A DNA stretch of 64,000 bases from Vibrio ouci (lineage in GTDB: Bacteria; Pseudomonadota; Gammaproteobacteria; Enterobacterales; Vibrionaceae), in assembly GCF_004551525.1 (NCBI RefSeq), contig NZ_SATR01000016.1:44841-108840 (forward strand). The letters run 5' to 3'. The notes below the pieces were generated by a model. It ran no database searches. It saw nothing but the letters and a program-made list of their open reading frames with translations, and had not been told where the DNA came from. Shown here piece after piece: positions 36,880 to 45,927 of the stretch. Both the position numbers and the translations under genes were made by a program. Every line of letters begins with the position of its first letter. Within the stretch, counting starts at the first letter, position 1.

Positions 36880-37749
36880 ATGCAAATTAAACCGACTATC
36901 ACCCAATTTTGTCACAACACTTGGCAGCTTGATGCTGTTGTTCAGCTAACCCAGCAGGGTAGCGATTATCTATATGTGGTGACGGACACCACGCCTTTTC
37001 ATCCCATTAGTCATATTTGGCCAGATCATCCTGCGGATAGAGGTACATTGGATAGCCACAATGTACTTGATTGCCAAGTGGGCGCCGTTGAGCTTGCAAG
37101 CGGTGAACTTTATGTCGGTCAGACAATCCCTGTAAAGCGTGATGAGCCGGGCTGGAGCTTTGTTGTCGTTCATTGTTTAGCCAAGGAGTCTGTGGAACTA
37201 GAGCTTGGTCAGACAGTCTCTTTATCGGTGGATAAGTCTTACCAGCAATCATTGAGCCGTGGACATAGTGCAGGACACCTTTCATACCTCGCGTTAAATA
37301 AGGTACTTACTGAGCATGGTTATTGGCGTAAAGATGCAGACAGAAAAGATCCGCACGGTAACTACGACTTTAATAGCTATGCGCAGGTAACAAGCTTTGT
37401 CACAGAGGATAAATGTCTAGATACTTATCGACTGGGTAAGACGCTACGTAAGCGCGGTTTAAACAGTGGTGACCTGCTAGAGAACTTAGGTCAAATAGAG
37501 ACCCTAGTGAACGCACAATTGATCGAATGGCTAAAGTTAGATTCTGACATCTTGGTTGAGTGTCATGGCGATGCATTGACGGACTCTCGATACTGGTCGT
37601 GTGACTTAAAAGAGGGCGCAATCGCTGTTATTCCTTGCGGTGGCAGTCATGCGAGCTCTTTAAACGATTATGCTGTGATTGAGGTGAAACTGGTTCAAGT
37701 GGATGCGAGTAATATTGAAATGCACACCCATGTAAAACCGTCATTGTGA
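36880..37749 (+). CDS. AlaX-like alanyl-tRNA editing hydrolase
   Basis: A 289-aa homologue of the free-standing AlaRS editing domains that deacylate mischarged tRNA-Ala (Ser or Gly). The zinc site is complete: HSAGH (H129, H133) and CGGSH (C253, H257), as in the HxxxH...CxxxH layout of the ThrRS/AlaRS second additional domain. The N-terminal beta domain has FHPISHIWPDHPADRGTLD where AlaX-M proteins usually carry a Gly-Gly-Gln loop before PxDxG. That loop is altered here. Editing activity is inferred. It sits between der and yfgJ, where E. coli has nothing. Confidence 0.8.
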   Translation: MQIKPTITQFCHNTWQLDAVVQLTQQGSDYLYVVTDTTPFHPISHIWPDHPADRGTLDSHNVLDCQVGAVELASGELYVGQTIPVKRDEPGWSFVVVHCLAKESVELELGQTVSLSVDKSYQQSLSRGHSAGHLSYLALNKVLTEHGYWRKDADRKDPHGNYDFNSYAQVTSFVTEDKCLDTYRLGKTLRKRGLNSGDLLENLGQIETLVNAQLIEWLKLDSDILVECHGDALTDSRYWSCDLKEGAIAVIPCGGSHASSLNDYAVIEVKLVQVDASNIEMHTHVKPSL

Positions 37750-38060
37750 GTTCGATCGTTTTTATAATATTCTGATAATGGTTTGCTTTTAATTTCATTT
37801 GGTTTTTTATGCTTTTAAAAATCCAAATGCAGAATATGTAACTTATGCTTTCGGTGTGTGGTTATATAAATGTTCTTTTTGGGGCAGATCGCTGATCACT
37901 TTGGATTTAGCCGATGATCAGAGTTTGATCTTTACTATAGCTTAGATCGTTTCCAGAGTTTTATTCTAATTAGTTATAAATGAGGTTGGGATCGGGTTAT
38001 AAATAGAGCTTTTATGCTACTGTTTTCCCATAAAAACGAAATATATTAAAGATCAGTCAT
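37750..38060. other. AT-rich intergenic region before the diguanylate cyclase
   Basis: 311 bp with no convincing reading frame. It contains a long AT-rich inverted repeat (37796-37829, listed separately) and several GATC/TGATCA-rich short palindromes around 37890-37950. The promoter of the GGDEF gene should be here, but no clear -35/-10 pair was assigned. Confidence 0.5.
37796..37829. repeat. 14-bp inverted repeat after the AlaX-like gene
   Basis: CATTTGGTTTTTTA (37796-37809) pairs with TAAAAATCCAAATG (37816-37829), with one mismatch and a 6-nt loop. Low GC makes it a weak terminator. It could also be an operator or a transcript-stabilising hairpin. Confidence 0.5.
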
Positions 38061-39089
38061 ATGAGTTACCTTAAGCTTCTTACTGCTCACAGAGAAGTCA
38101 ACAAGTTACTCACTAAGCTTGCATTAGGAATGGGAAGAACAGAGCTCAATCGACGCGTGGTTGAGCTCTCTGAATGCTGGTTTGGTGAAAGAAAAGCTTC
38201 GATACTAAGGCTTGATGCCAACAGTTGTAGACTTTACTTAGAGTCAGCCCCAAGCTTGCCCGAGTTCTATAATGAGGCAATTGAAGGCGTCGCTATTGGT
38301 CCCCAAATAGGGTCTTGTGGCGCAGCTGCCTACCTAAAGCAAAATGTTGTCGTCGACAATATCAATACCCATCCCAATTGGGCACCATTCACCTCACTGA
38401 CAGAAGAGGCAGATTTACATGCCTGTTGGTCTGTGCCTATTTTATCCAGTAAAGAAGCGGTCATGGGGACATTCGCCATATACAGTGCGGCTCCGTCATT
38501 GCCTGAACCTCATGAACTTGAAGTACTCGAAATGTTGGCGTCACTCTATGCCGTTGCATGGGAGAAGTACCAGTTAGAGGATCAACTTTACTACCATGCT
38601 CGTTACGATAGCTTAACGGGGTGCTTGAACCGTAGGGCTCTACTCCAGCAAGCCAATGATTGTTTAAACACTGAACTAAAATACATCGCATGTTTCTTTG
38701 CTGATATTGATAAGTTCAAACAGATCAACGATCGCAATGGTCATGAGGTCGGGGATAAAGTACTGGCCGCTGTTGGTGAGGTGTTTAATCAGACATTTGA
38801 GCACAGTAGTCTCGGCGGCCGTTATGGTGGCGATGAGTTTGTCGCATTTTCTTGGTCTGACGATCCAGAAACTTTTTCCCTCTTGGCGGCAGAGTTCAAT
38901 CAACGATTACAAAATATCTCTCCAGTCGATGGAGTGACAATTCGTGTAAGTGTTGGCATGGCTGCGTGTGAAATGACACGAATGACCTCATTGCAGCGAC
39001 TGATAAAGCGAGCGGATTATGCAATGTATAAAGTAAAGCATCTCGGCGCGCTTGATAAAGATCATAGTAACTTTGCCCAAGAAAGTTAA
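38061..39089 (+). CDS. Diguanylate cyclase with N-terminal GAF domain
   Basis: Makes cyclic di-GMP from two GTP. The 342 residues carry a GAF-type sensor (about 15-165; IGPQIGSCGAAAYLKQNVVV, WSVPILSSKEAVMGTFAIY) and a GGDEF domain (about 180-335). The latter has DSLTGCLNRRAL, FFADIDKFKQINDRNGHEVG and the intact active loop GGDEF (256-260). The usual inhibitory RxxD site five residues upstream is EHSS, so product inhibition at the I-site is probably absent. No membrane segment is seen, so it is likely cytoplasmic. The GAF ligand is unknown. Confidence 0.93.
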   Translation: MSYLKLLTAHREVNKLLTKLALGMGRTELNRRVVELSECWFGERKASILRLDANSCRLYLESAPSLPEFYNEAIEGVAIGPQIGSCGAAAYLKQNVVVDNINTHPNWAPFTSLTEEADLHACWSVPILSSKEAVMGTFAIYSAAPSLPEPHELEVLEMLASLYAVAWEKYQLEDQLYYHARYDSLTGCLNRRALLQQANDCLNTELKYIACFFADIDKFKQINDRNGHEVGDKVLAAVGEVFNQTFEHSSLGGRYGGDEFVAFSWSDDPETFSLLAAEFNQRLQNISPVDGVTIRVSVGMAACEMTRMTSLQRLIKRADYAMYKVKHLGALDKDHSNFAQES

Positions 39090-39124
39090 AGTGGGCGTGA
39101 TACAGACACAGTAAAGAAGCCGTT

Positions 39125-39346
39125 ATGAATGAGAATAGTTGCCCAATTTGTCATGATGAATTGAGCTGGACTGGCGAATATTATTGCCAAGCTTGCGATG
39201 AAAACTTTAAAAAGGTAGGCTTTTGCCCTGACTGCGATGCGGAGTTAGAGAAGCTGCAAGCATGTGGAGCGGCAAACTACTTTTGCAACGCCTGCAATGA
39301 GCTTAAATCAAAGTCAAAAGTGCGCTTTGAATTTCAACCTAGTTAA
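39125..39346 (+). CDS. YfgJ-type double zinc-ribbon protein
   Basis: A 73-aa protein with four Cys pairs: CPIC and CQAC in the first ribbon, CPDC and CNAC in the second, plus an extra Cys in LQACGA. It matches the zinc-ribbon family that includes E. coli YfgJ, which occupies the same place between der and xseA. Function is unknown. It ends eight bases inside the xseA 3' end on the opposite strand. Confidence 0.88.
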   Translation: MNENSCPICHDELSWTGEYYCQACDENFKKVGFCPDCDAELEKLQACGAANYFCNACNELKSKSKVRFEFQPS

Positions 39347-40670
39347 CGGTTGAGCGGATTTCTCCATCAGATAAACGGGTGACCAAGGTGTCGCCTGTTT
39401 TTATATCTGATGTCTTAGTCAGAACTTTACCTTGTTCCGTTTGCGAAATGCTGTAGCCGCGCTTTAAGGTTGCCAATGGACTGACGGTATCTAACTTCTC
39501 TGCCGCTAATGCCAATTGATGACGTGTATTCAGTAGGCGCCTATCCATTGCATCGAGCAGTTTTTGTTCCAATCGTTGCAGACTCGATTTTTGCTCTGAC
39601 AGGCGTTTAACTGGTGAGTTAAGCTCTAAACGATGCTGTTGGCGTTCAACCTTTTGGCTACGCTGAGATAGGTAACGTTCCATTGAACGATGCACGCGAA
39701 CCTCAAGTTCATCGAGCTGTTGGCTTTGGCGTTGCAGTTGGTAACTTGGGTGTTGACGCTCTAAGCGATGCTGGAGTAGGGCGTTATGACGCTTTTGTTC
39801 GCTTAGGAAATAACGCATTGCGCTGATGAGCTTATTTTGACGGCTCAGTAGCGCTTGATCTTTATGGCTATTATCTCGGCTAACCAGTTCGGCAGCTGCA
39901 GATGGCGTCGGCGCGCGCATATCAGCGACAAAGTCAGCGATAGTCACATCCACTTCATGACCGACAGCACTGATAATCGGGATCTGACTAGCTGCAATTG
40001 TTCGGGCCAATATCTCGTTATTAAAGCACCACAAATCTTCCAGTGAGCCGCCACCACGGCCGACGATCAATACATCACACTCATTGCGGCTGTTAGCGCA
40101 GCCAATTGCTTGAGCAATCTGGATTGCAGCTTCTTCACCCTGAACCATAGTCGGATAAAGCACTACCGGTAGCGAAGGATCGCGGCGTTTCAATACGTCT
40201 AAAATGTCGTAAAGTGCAGCGCCAGTCTTAGAGGTGATCACACCAACACGCTTTGGGTGTTCAGGCAGTGGCTTTTTACTGGTTTGAGCAAATAGACCTT
40301 CACCCGCCAATTTCATCTTCAGCTCTTCAAATTGCTGCTGAAGTCGGCCGTCACCTTCTGGCTGCATGCTCTCGATGATTAGCTGGTAGTCACCACGCGG
40401 TTCATACAGTGATAAACGAGCTTTAACCAAGACTTGATTGCCGTTTTGTGGCTTAAACGTAACGCGGCGGTTGTTACCACGGAACATGGCACATTTAACT
40501 TGAGCACGAGAGTCTTTAAGAGTGAGGTACCAGTGACCAGAGACAGGAGCAGAGAAGTTTGAAATCTCGCCAACTAACCAAACAATCCCCATTTCATTTT
40601 CAAGTAATAGGCGCACTTCTGCATTAAGACGAGAAACGGTGAAGATGTTTTGATTGGTCAGAGATGACAA
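39339..40670 (-). CDS. xseA: Exodeoxyribonuclease VII large subunit
   Basis: XseA with XseB degrades single-stranded DNA from both ends. The product has an N-terminal OB fold ([50 protein letters not shown]) and a catalytic core ([58 protein letters not shown]). A long coiled-coil region (about 270-400) and a C-terminal segment follow. TTG 40670 gives the family length of 443 aa and start [11 protein letters not shown]. An in-frame ATG at 40724 would add 18 hydrophobic residues and is less likely. The gene diverges from guaB. Confidence 0.95.
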   Translation of the reverse strand: MSSLTNQNIFTVSRLNAEVRLLLENEMGIVWLVGEISNFSAPVSGHWYLTLKDSRAQVKCAMFRGNNRRVTFKPQNGNQVLVKARLSLYEPRGDYQLIIESMQPEGDGRLQQQFEELKMKLAGEGLFAQTSKKPLPEHPKRVGVITSKTGAALYDILDVLKRRDPSLPVVLYPTMVQGEEAAIQIAQAIGCANSRNECDVLIVGRGGGSLEDLWCFNNEILARTIAASQIPIISAVGHEVDVTIADFVADMRAPTPSAAAELVSRDNSHKDQALLSRQNKLISAMRYFLSEQKRHNALLQHRLERQHPSYQLQRQSQQLDELEVRVHRSMERYLSQRSQKVERQQHRLELNSPVKRLSEQKSSLQRLEQKLLDAMDRRLLNTRHQLALAAEKLDTVSPLATLKRGYSISQTEQGKVLTKTSDIKTGDTLVTRLSDGEIRSTVN

Positions 40671-40758
40671 GGCTAATCTCGCGGACGTGAATATGGAAAT
40701 TAGCGGCAATATAATACATATCAAGGGGGTTAATGCAAGAAAAAAATTAAAAAATTTG

Positions 40759-40787
40759 TGGTCAAGCGATTACGTAGGCCGTATAAT
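40759..40787 (+). promoter_or_regulatory. guaB promoter with overlapping PurR-like operator
   Basis: A TATAAT -10 (40782-40787) stands 17 bp after TGGTCA (40759-40764). Between and over them lies GGTCAAGCGATTACGT (40760-40775), which fits 10 of the 12 fixed positions of the PurR consensus ANGCAANCGNTTNCNT, including the central CG. A-tracts upstream (40740-40755) could act as an UP element. PurR repression is inferred and agrees with the known control of gua genes in enterobacteria. Confidence 0.65.
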
Positions 40788-40902
40788 CCGTCCGCAATAT
40801 CTAATCCAAATGTAGTTAAGTTCGCAAAACTTACTGCCCTCATTATGCGAAACGATGAGACCGGATTGTTCTTTTTACTCCTCTAATTGTGAGATATTGC
40901 AA

Positions 40903-42366
40903 ATGCTAAGAATTGCCAAAGAAGCGCTGACATTCGATGACGTACTACTTGTGCCAGCACACTCCACCGTTCTCCCAAACACAGCTGATCTTCGCACTCA
41001 GCTGACCAAGAACATCACCCTAAACATCCCAATGATTTCGGCGTCTATGGACACCGTTACTGAAGCTCGTCTAGCGATTGCGCTAGCGCAAGAGGGTGGC
41101 ATTGGCTTTATTCACAAGAACATGTCTATTGAGCAGCAAGCTCAGATGGTTCACCAGGTTAAGATTTACGAAGCAGGTGTGGTTTCTCACCCTGTAACAG
41201 TAAGCCCTGATGCAACTATTGCTGATGTTGTTGCCCTAACAGAAAAGCATGGTTTTGCAGGTTTCCCAGTGGTAACGGATACTAACGAGCTTGTTGGTAT
41301 TATCACTGGCCGTGACGTTCGCTTTGTAACTGACCTTTCTAAGAAAGTAGATGTTGTGATGACGCCTAAAGAGCGCCTAGCAGCAGTAAAAGAAGGTGCA
41401 ACTCGTGAAGAAGTTCAAGAGAAAATGCACAAAGCGCGCGTAGAGAAAGTACTGGTAGTGAACGACGAGTTCCAACTAACCGGTATGATTACCGCAAAAG
41501 ATTTCCACAAAGCAGAGCGTAAGCCTAACGCATGTAAAGATGCACAAGGTCGTCTACGCGTAGGTGCCGCAGTTGGCGCTGGCGCAGGTAACGAAGAGCG
41601 TGTTGCTGCTCTCGTTGAAGCGGGTGTTGACGTTCTACTTATCGACTCTTCACACGGTCACTCGGAAGGTGTTCTAAACCGTATCCGCGAAACTCGCGCT
41701 GCATACCCAGATCTAGACATCATCGGCGGCAATGTAGCGACAGGTGCTGGTGCTAAAGCACTTATCGACGCAGGTGTAAGTGCAGTTAAAGTAGGTATCG
41801 GCCCTGGTTCTATCTGTACAACTCGCATCGTAACAGGTGTAGGTGTTCCTCAAGTAACTGCGATTGCAGATGCTGCAGAAGTAGCAAACCAGCACGGTAT
41901 TCCAGTTATCGCAGATGGCGGTATCCGTTTCTCTGGTGATATCTGTAAAGCTATCGTAGCAGGCGCATCATGTGTAATGGTTGGTTCTATGTTCGCGGGT
42001 ACAGAAGAAGCACCTGGTGAAGTTATCCTATACAACGGCCGTTCATACAAAGCTTACCGTGGCATGGGTTCACTTGGCGCTATGTCTCAAGGTTCTTCTG
42101 ACCGTTACTTCCAGTCTGACAACGCAGCAGACAAGCTAGTACCAGAAGGCATCGAAGGCCGTATCGCATACAAAGGTCGCCTAAAAGAGATCGTTCACCA
42201 ACAAATGGGTGGTCTACGTTCGAGCATGGGTCTAACAGGTTCTGCAACTGTTGAAGATATGCGTACTAAAGCTGAATTCGTACGTATCTCAGGTGCAGGC
42301 ATGAAAGAGTCTCATGTCCATGACGTTCAAATTACCAAGGAAGCACCAAACTACCGTCTAGGTTAA
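40903..42366 (+). CDS. guaB: Inosine-5'-monophosphate dehydrogenase
   Basis: Oxidises IMP to XMP with NAD, the committed step to GMP. From ATG 40903 it is 487 aa, the standard length. The TIM barrel is interrupted by a CBS pair (about 90-205; [37 protein letters not shown]). The catalytic loop [17 protein letters not shown] holds the active cysteine, and [13 protein letters not shown] and the flap [19 protein letters not shown] follow. An in-frame ATG at 40855 is ruled out by its poor family fit. Strong codon bias indicates high expression. Confidence 0.98.
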   Translation: MLRIAKEALTFDDVLLVPAHSTVLPNTADLRTQLTKNITLNIPMISASMDTVTEARLAIALAQEGGIGFIHKNMSIEQQAQMVHQVKIYEAGVVSHPVTVSPDATIADVVALTEKHGFAGFPVVTDTNELVGIITGRDVRFVTDLSKKVDVVMTPKERLAAVKEGATREEVQEKMHKARVEKVLVVNDEFQLTGMITAKDFHKAERKPNACKDAQGRLRVGAAVGAGAGNEERVAALVEAGVDVLLIDSSHGHSEGVLNRIRETRAAYPDLDIIGGNVATGAGAKALIDAGVSAVKVGIGPGSICTTRIVTGVGVPQVTAIADAAEVANQHGIPVIADGGIRFSGDICKAIVAGASCVMVGSMFAGTEEAPGEVILYNGRSYKAYRGMGSLGAMSQGSSDRYFQSDNAADKLVPEGIEGRIAYKGRLKEIVHQQMGGLRSSMGLTGSATVEDMRTKAEFVRISGAGMKESHVHDVQITKEAPNYRLG

Positions 42367-42390
42367 TCTCGCTAGAGAGTTATACACCCG

Positions 42391-42406
42391 ACGTAAACGT
42401 TTGCTT
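42391..42406 (+). promoter_or_regulatory. PurR-like operator upstream of guaA
   Basis: ACGTAAACGTTTGCTT matches 11 of 12 fixed positions of the PurR consensus ANGCAANCGNTTNCNT. It lies 25 bp after the guaB stop and 76 bp before guaA, ahead of a hairpin. It implies a guaA promoter of its own. Confidence 0.6.
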
Positions 42407-42427
42407 TTTTCCTTGAAGCATTAAGAA

Positions 42428-42453
42428 GAGGCGAGTACACTCGCCTCCGTTTT
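42428..42453 (+). terminator. Hairpin terminator/attenuator between guaB and guaA
   Basis: GAGGCGAG (42428-42435), loop TACA, CTCGCCTC (42440-42447), then CGTTTT. Likely ends part of the guaB transcripts. Confidence 0.7.
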
Positions 42454-42481
42454 AATCACTTAGCTTATAAGACTGCTCAAA

Positions 42482-44035
42482 ATGACTAAAAATATTCATG
42501 ACCAACGTATTCTGATCTTGGACTTCGGTTCTCAGTACACTCAACTAGTAGCTCGCCGCGTACGTGAAATCGGCGTTTACTGTGAACTTTGGAGCTGGGA
42601 TGTTGAAGAAGCGGATATTCGTGAATTCAATCCAGACGGTATCATCCTATCTGGTGGCCCAGAAAGCGTAACGGAAGAAAACTCTCCACGTGCGCCTCAA
42701 TATGTATTTGACTCAGGTGTTCCTGTACTAGGTGTATGTTACGGCATGCAAACTATGGCAGAGCAGCTAGGTGGTAAAGTAGCAGGTTCTACTGAACGTG
42801 AATTTGGCTACGCACAAGTAAAAGTTTCTGGTGAATCTGCACTGTTTAAAGATCTTGAAGCAACTCAAGACGTATGGATGAGCCACGGTGACAAAGTTGT
42901 AGAAATTCCAGCAGACTTCGTGAAAGTTGGCGAGACAGACACATGTCCTTACGCTGCGATGGCGAACGAAGAGAAGAAATACTACGGCGTTCAGTTCCAC
43001 CCAGAAGTAACACACACTAAAGGTGGCCTACAAATGCTAGAGAACTTTGTTCTTGGCGTATGTGGTTGTGAACGTCTTTGGACTTCAGAGTCAATCATCG
43101 AAGATGCTGTTGCTCGTATTAAAGAGCAAGTAGGTGACGACGAAGTTATCCTAGGTCTATCTGGTGGTGTTGATTCATCGGTTGTTGCTATGCTGGTTCA
43201 CCGCGCAATCGGCGACAAGCTAACATGTGTATTCGTTGATAACGGTCTGCTTCGTCTTAACGAAGGTCAGCAAGTAATGGATATGTTTGGCGACAAGTTC
43301 GGCCTAAACATCATTAAAGTTGATGCTGAAGATCGCTTCCTAAAAGCACTTGAAGGCAAATCTGATCCAGAAGAGAAGCGTAAGACTATCGGTCACGTAT
43401 TCGTAGACGTATTTGATGAAGAGTCGAAGAAGCTGAAAAATGCGAAATGGCTAGCTCAAGGTACTATCTACCCAGACGTTATCGAATCAGCGGCATCTAA
43501 GACAGGCAAAGCACACGTAATTAAATCTCACCATAACGTTGGCGGTCTGCCAGACGATATGGAGATGGGTCTTGTTGAGCCACTACGTGAGCTGTTCAAA
43601 GATGAAGTACGTAAGATTGGTCTAGAGCTAGGTCTACCTTACAACATGCTTTACCGCCACCCATTCCCGGGTCCAGGTTTAGGTGTTCGCGTTCTTGGCG
43701 AAATCAAGAAAGAGTACTGTGACTTGCTACGCCGCGCTGACGCAATCTTCATTGAAGAGCTACACGCTGCGGATCTTTACAACAAAGTATCTCAAGCGTT
43801 CACGGTATTCCTACCAGTACGCTCTGTAGGTGTAATGGGCGATGGCCGTAAGTACGACTGGGTTGTTTCTCTACGTGCTGTAGAAACTATCGATTTCATG
43901 ACTGCGCATTGGGCGCACCTACCGTACGATTTCCTAGGTAAGGTATCTAACCGCATTATCAACGAAGTTGACGGCATTTCACGAGTTGTTTACGACATCT
44001 CTGGTAAGCCACCAGCAACGATCGAGTGGGAATAA
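42482..44035 (+). CDS. guaA: GMP synthase (glutamine-hydrolysing)
   Basis: Converts XMP to GMP using ATP and glutamine. The 517 residues show a class I glutamine amidotransferase domain (1-200) with nucleophile Cys86 in GVCYGMQ and the His/Glu pair in FHPEVTHT. The PP-loop ATPase motif LSGGVDSS (about 230-237) and a C-terminal dimerisation domain ending in PPATIEWE complete it. It is next to guaB as in other gammaproteobacteria, but has a separate operator and hairpin between. Confidence 0.98.
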   Translation: MTKNIHDQRILILDFGSQYTQLVARRVREIGVYCELWSWDVEEADIREFNPDGIILSGGPESVTEENSPRAPQYVFDSGVPVLGVCYGMQTMAEQLGGKVAGSTEREFGYAQVKVSGESALFKDLEATQDVWMSHGDKVVEIPADFVKVGETDTCPYAAMANEEKKYYGVQFHPEVTHTKGGLQMLENFVLGVCGCERLWTSESIIEDAVARIKEQVGDDEVILGLSGGVDSSVVAMLVHRAIGDKLTCVFVDNGLLRLNEGQQVMDMFGDKFGLNIIKVDAEDRFLKALEGKSDPEEKRKTIGHVFVDVFDEESKKLKNAKWLAQGTIYPDVIESAASKTGKAHVIKSHHNVGGLPDDMEMGLVEPLRELFKDEVRKIGLELGLPYNMLYRHPFPGPGLGVRVLGEIKKEYCDLLRRADAIFIEELHAADLYNKVSQAFTVFLPVRSVGVMGDGRKYDWVVSLRAVETIDFMTAHWAHLPYDFLGKVSNRIINEVDGISRVVYDISGKPPATIEWE

Positions 44036-44062
44036 TCTTCGCGATTAATAACCAATAGTAGG

Positions 44063-44087
44063 ACCAGCCTTCGGGCTGGTTTTTTTA
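44063..44087 (+). terminator. Terminator of guaA
   Basis: ACCAGCC (44063-44069), tetraloop TTCG, GGCTGGT (44074-44080), then TTTTTT. Confidence 0.92.
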
Positions 44088-44189
44088 TCTCTACCATTTA
44101 GCAACGAATATTTAATAAAGCATATACAATGCGATAATTTGAATGTATATTCATTTTTAATATCTAATTATGTTGTTTGGTATTTGCTG

Positions 44190-45716
44190 ATGGAACAAGC
44201 TGAATTCACCTCTTTATTGCCCATTCTGGTCACTTTAACCCTCGCACTAACGACTCGAAATGTTGTCATTGGCTTGTTTGCCGGTGTCATGACTGGCGTC
44301 GCAATGCTCGAAAAAACCTTTATTGATAGCGGCCCGCTCGAATCATTCGGTGCGCTAATGAAAAGCTATTTACTTCCGCAACTGACAGATAGTTACAATG
44401 CAGGGGTGATATTACTGCTGGTATTTATCGGCGGTTTCGTCGCTTTAATGGAAAAGTCGGGTGGGGGCGTAGCCTTTGCCGAGCGTGTTACCACCTGGGT
44501 TAAGAGCAAATGCCAGTCTCAGCTTTCTGCGTGGTTTGGCGGGATTGTTATCTTCTTCTCAGACCTTGGCACACCGCTTATCGTTGGTCCTGTTTTTCGC
44601 CCTCTGTTTGATAAGCTGAAACTTTCACGCCAGAAGCTAGCGTTTATCATCGACTCAACCTCATCACCTGTTGCGATTCTTATCCCTTTTATTGGTTGGG
44701 GCGTTTACATCATGGGTCTGATTCAAAAAGAGTTCTCGCAACTTGATGTCGCGATGAGTGATTGGGATGCATTTATTGGTGCTATCCCATATCAGTTTTA
44801 TGCATTTTTAGCGATTGCGATTGTGCCAATAATCTCGATTTTAAAATGCGATTTTGGACCAATGGCGCAGGCGGAAAGGAACGCTCAACAAGGAAACACT
44901 GCCATTCACGAGCAAGCCGATATCCATCAAGCATTTTCACATGACAATGCTAAAGCTTCGTTTGTTTGGGCGCCTTTGTTGGTCATGCTAGTAGTGTTAT
45001 GTAGCATGTTAGTTCCGCAAGGTTTCCCATTTGAAAAAGTGGCGGGTTCCACGTTCCGTGCTGCGCTGTCGACCGCTTATCTATTCGCAGCAGCCACGTT
45101 AGTTAGCTTGATGGCGCTTTATGGGGTGAGAAAAGTGGCCGACAGTATTCAAGTCTATTTAAAAGGCATGTCGGGCATGATGTCAGTGGCGGTGATCCTT
45201 GTATTAGCTTGGGCGTTAAGCTCAGTTGGTAAAGAGTTAGGCGCTGCAGCTTACATTGCAGAGCAGGCTCAAGCAGGGTTCCCTACTTGGTTGTTGCCAG
45301 CGGTCGCGTTCTTATTGGCTGCGATCATTTCTTTTGCGACCGGCTCTTCATGGGGAACCTTCGCGATTATGATGCCACTTGTTATTCCTACTAGCGTTGC
45401 GATTGATGCGCCAATGCTGGTGTGTATTGGTGCCGTGCTCTCTGGAGGCTTGTTTGGCGACCACTGTTCACCGATCTCTGAAACCACCATTCTCTCTTCT
45501 ACTGGGGCTGCGTGTAATCAATATGAACACTTTAAAACCCAACTGCCGTACGCTTTGCTCAACGGAGCCATTGCACTATCAAGCTTTGTCGTGGCAGGGA
45601 TCATTGAAACGCCAGTGGTATTGCTGTTTGCATTGGCGGGGCAGCTGTTTTTGTATCTTCTGATTAGCCGTACTCGCTTTGGTCGCGGGCAATCATTAAA
45701 GCCACTAGAAAGCTAA
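44190..45716 (+). CDS. NhaC-family Na+/H+ antiporter-like protein
   Basis: A 508-aa integral membrane protein with about eleven hydrophobic segments. It matches the NhaC/PF03553 superfamily, whose members exchange sodium or organic ions for protons. Family stretches include SDLGTPLIVGPVFRPLFDKL, SFATGSSWGTFAIMMPLVIP and GGLFGDHCSPISETTILSSTG. The exact substrate is not determined. ATG 44190 (MEQAEFTSLLPIL) is preferred over an in-frame start at 44139, whose extra residues are unlike the family. It stands alone between terminators. Confidence 0.85.
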   Translation: MEQAEFTSLLPILVTLTLALTTRNVVIGLFAGVMTGVAMLEKTFIDSGPLESFGALMKSYLLPQLTDSYNAGVILLLVFIGGFVALMEKSGGGVAFAERVTTWVKSKCQSQLSAWFGGIVIFFSDLGTPLIVGPVFRPLFDKLKLSRQKLAFIIDSTSSPVAILIPFIGWGVYIMGLIQKEFSQLDVAMSDWDAFIGAIPYQFYAFLAIAIVPIISILKCDFGPMAQAERNAQQGNTAIHEQADIHQAFSHDNAKASFVWAPLLVMLVVLCSMLVPQGFPFEKVAGSTFRAALSTAYLFAAATLVSLMALYGVRKVADSIQVYLKGMSGMMSVAVILVLAWALSSVGKELGAAAYIAEQAQAGFPTWLLPAVAFLLAAIISFATGSSWGTFAIMMPLVIPTSVAIDAPMLVCIGAVLSGGLFGDHCSPISETTILSSTGAACNQYEHFKTQLPYALLNGAIALSSFVVAGIIETPVVLLFALAGQLFLYLLISRTRFGRGQSLKPLES

Positions 45717-45740
45717 TCGTGTAAGCAAAAATTGGACAAG

Positions 45741-45772
45741 ATAAGGGTAGTGATTTCGCTGCCCTTATTTTT
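45741..45772 (+). terminator. Terminator of the NhaC-like gene
   Basis: ATAAGGGTAG (45741-45750) pairs with CTGCCCTTAT (45759-45768), with one G-U pair and an 8-nt loop, then TTTTT. Confidence 0.8.
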
Positions 45773-45927
45773 GGAGGCACGCCTCATTTCGCACTTTCAG
45801 CTTTGTTACTCCTTCTGTTGTAAGCTCAAATTGCGTCGCATCTTGACGTAACTTTAAGTTATTCATCGTGCTTATTTTTTCGGTATTTCCTAACCTTTTG
45901 TCAGCTGAAAACACAAGGAAATGTACC

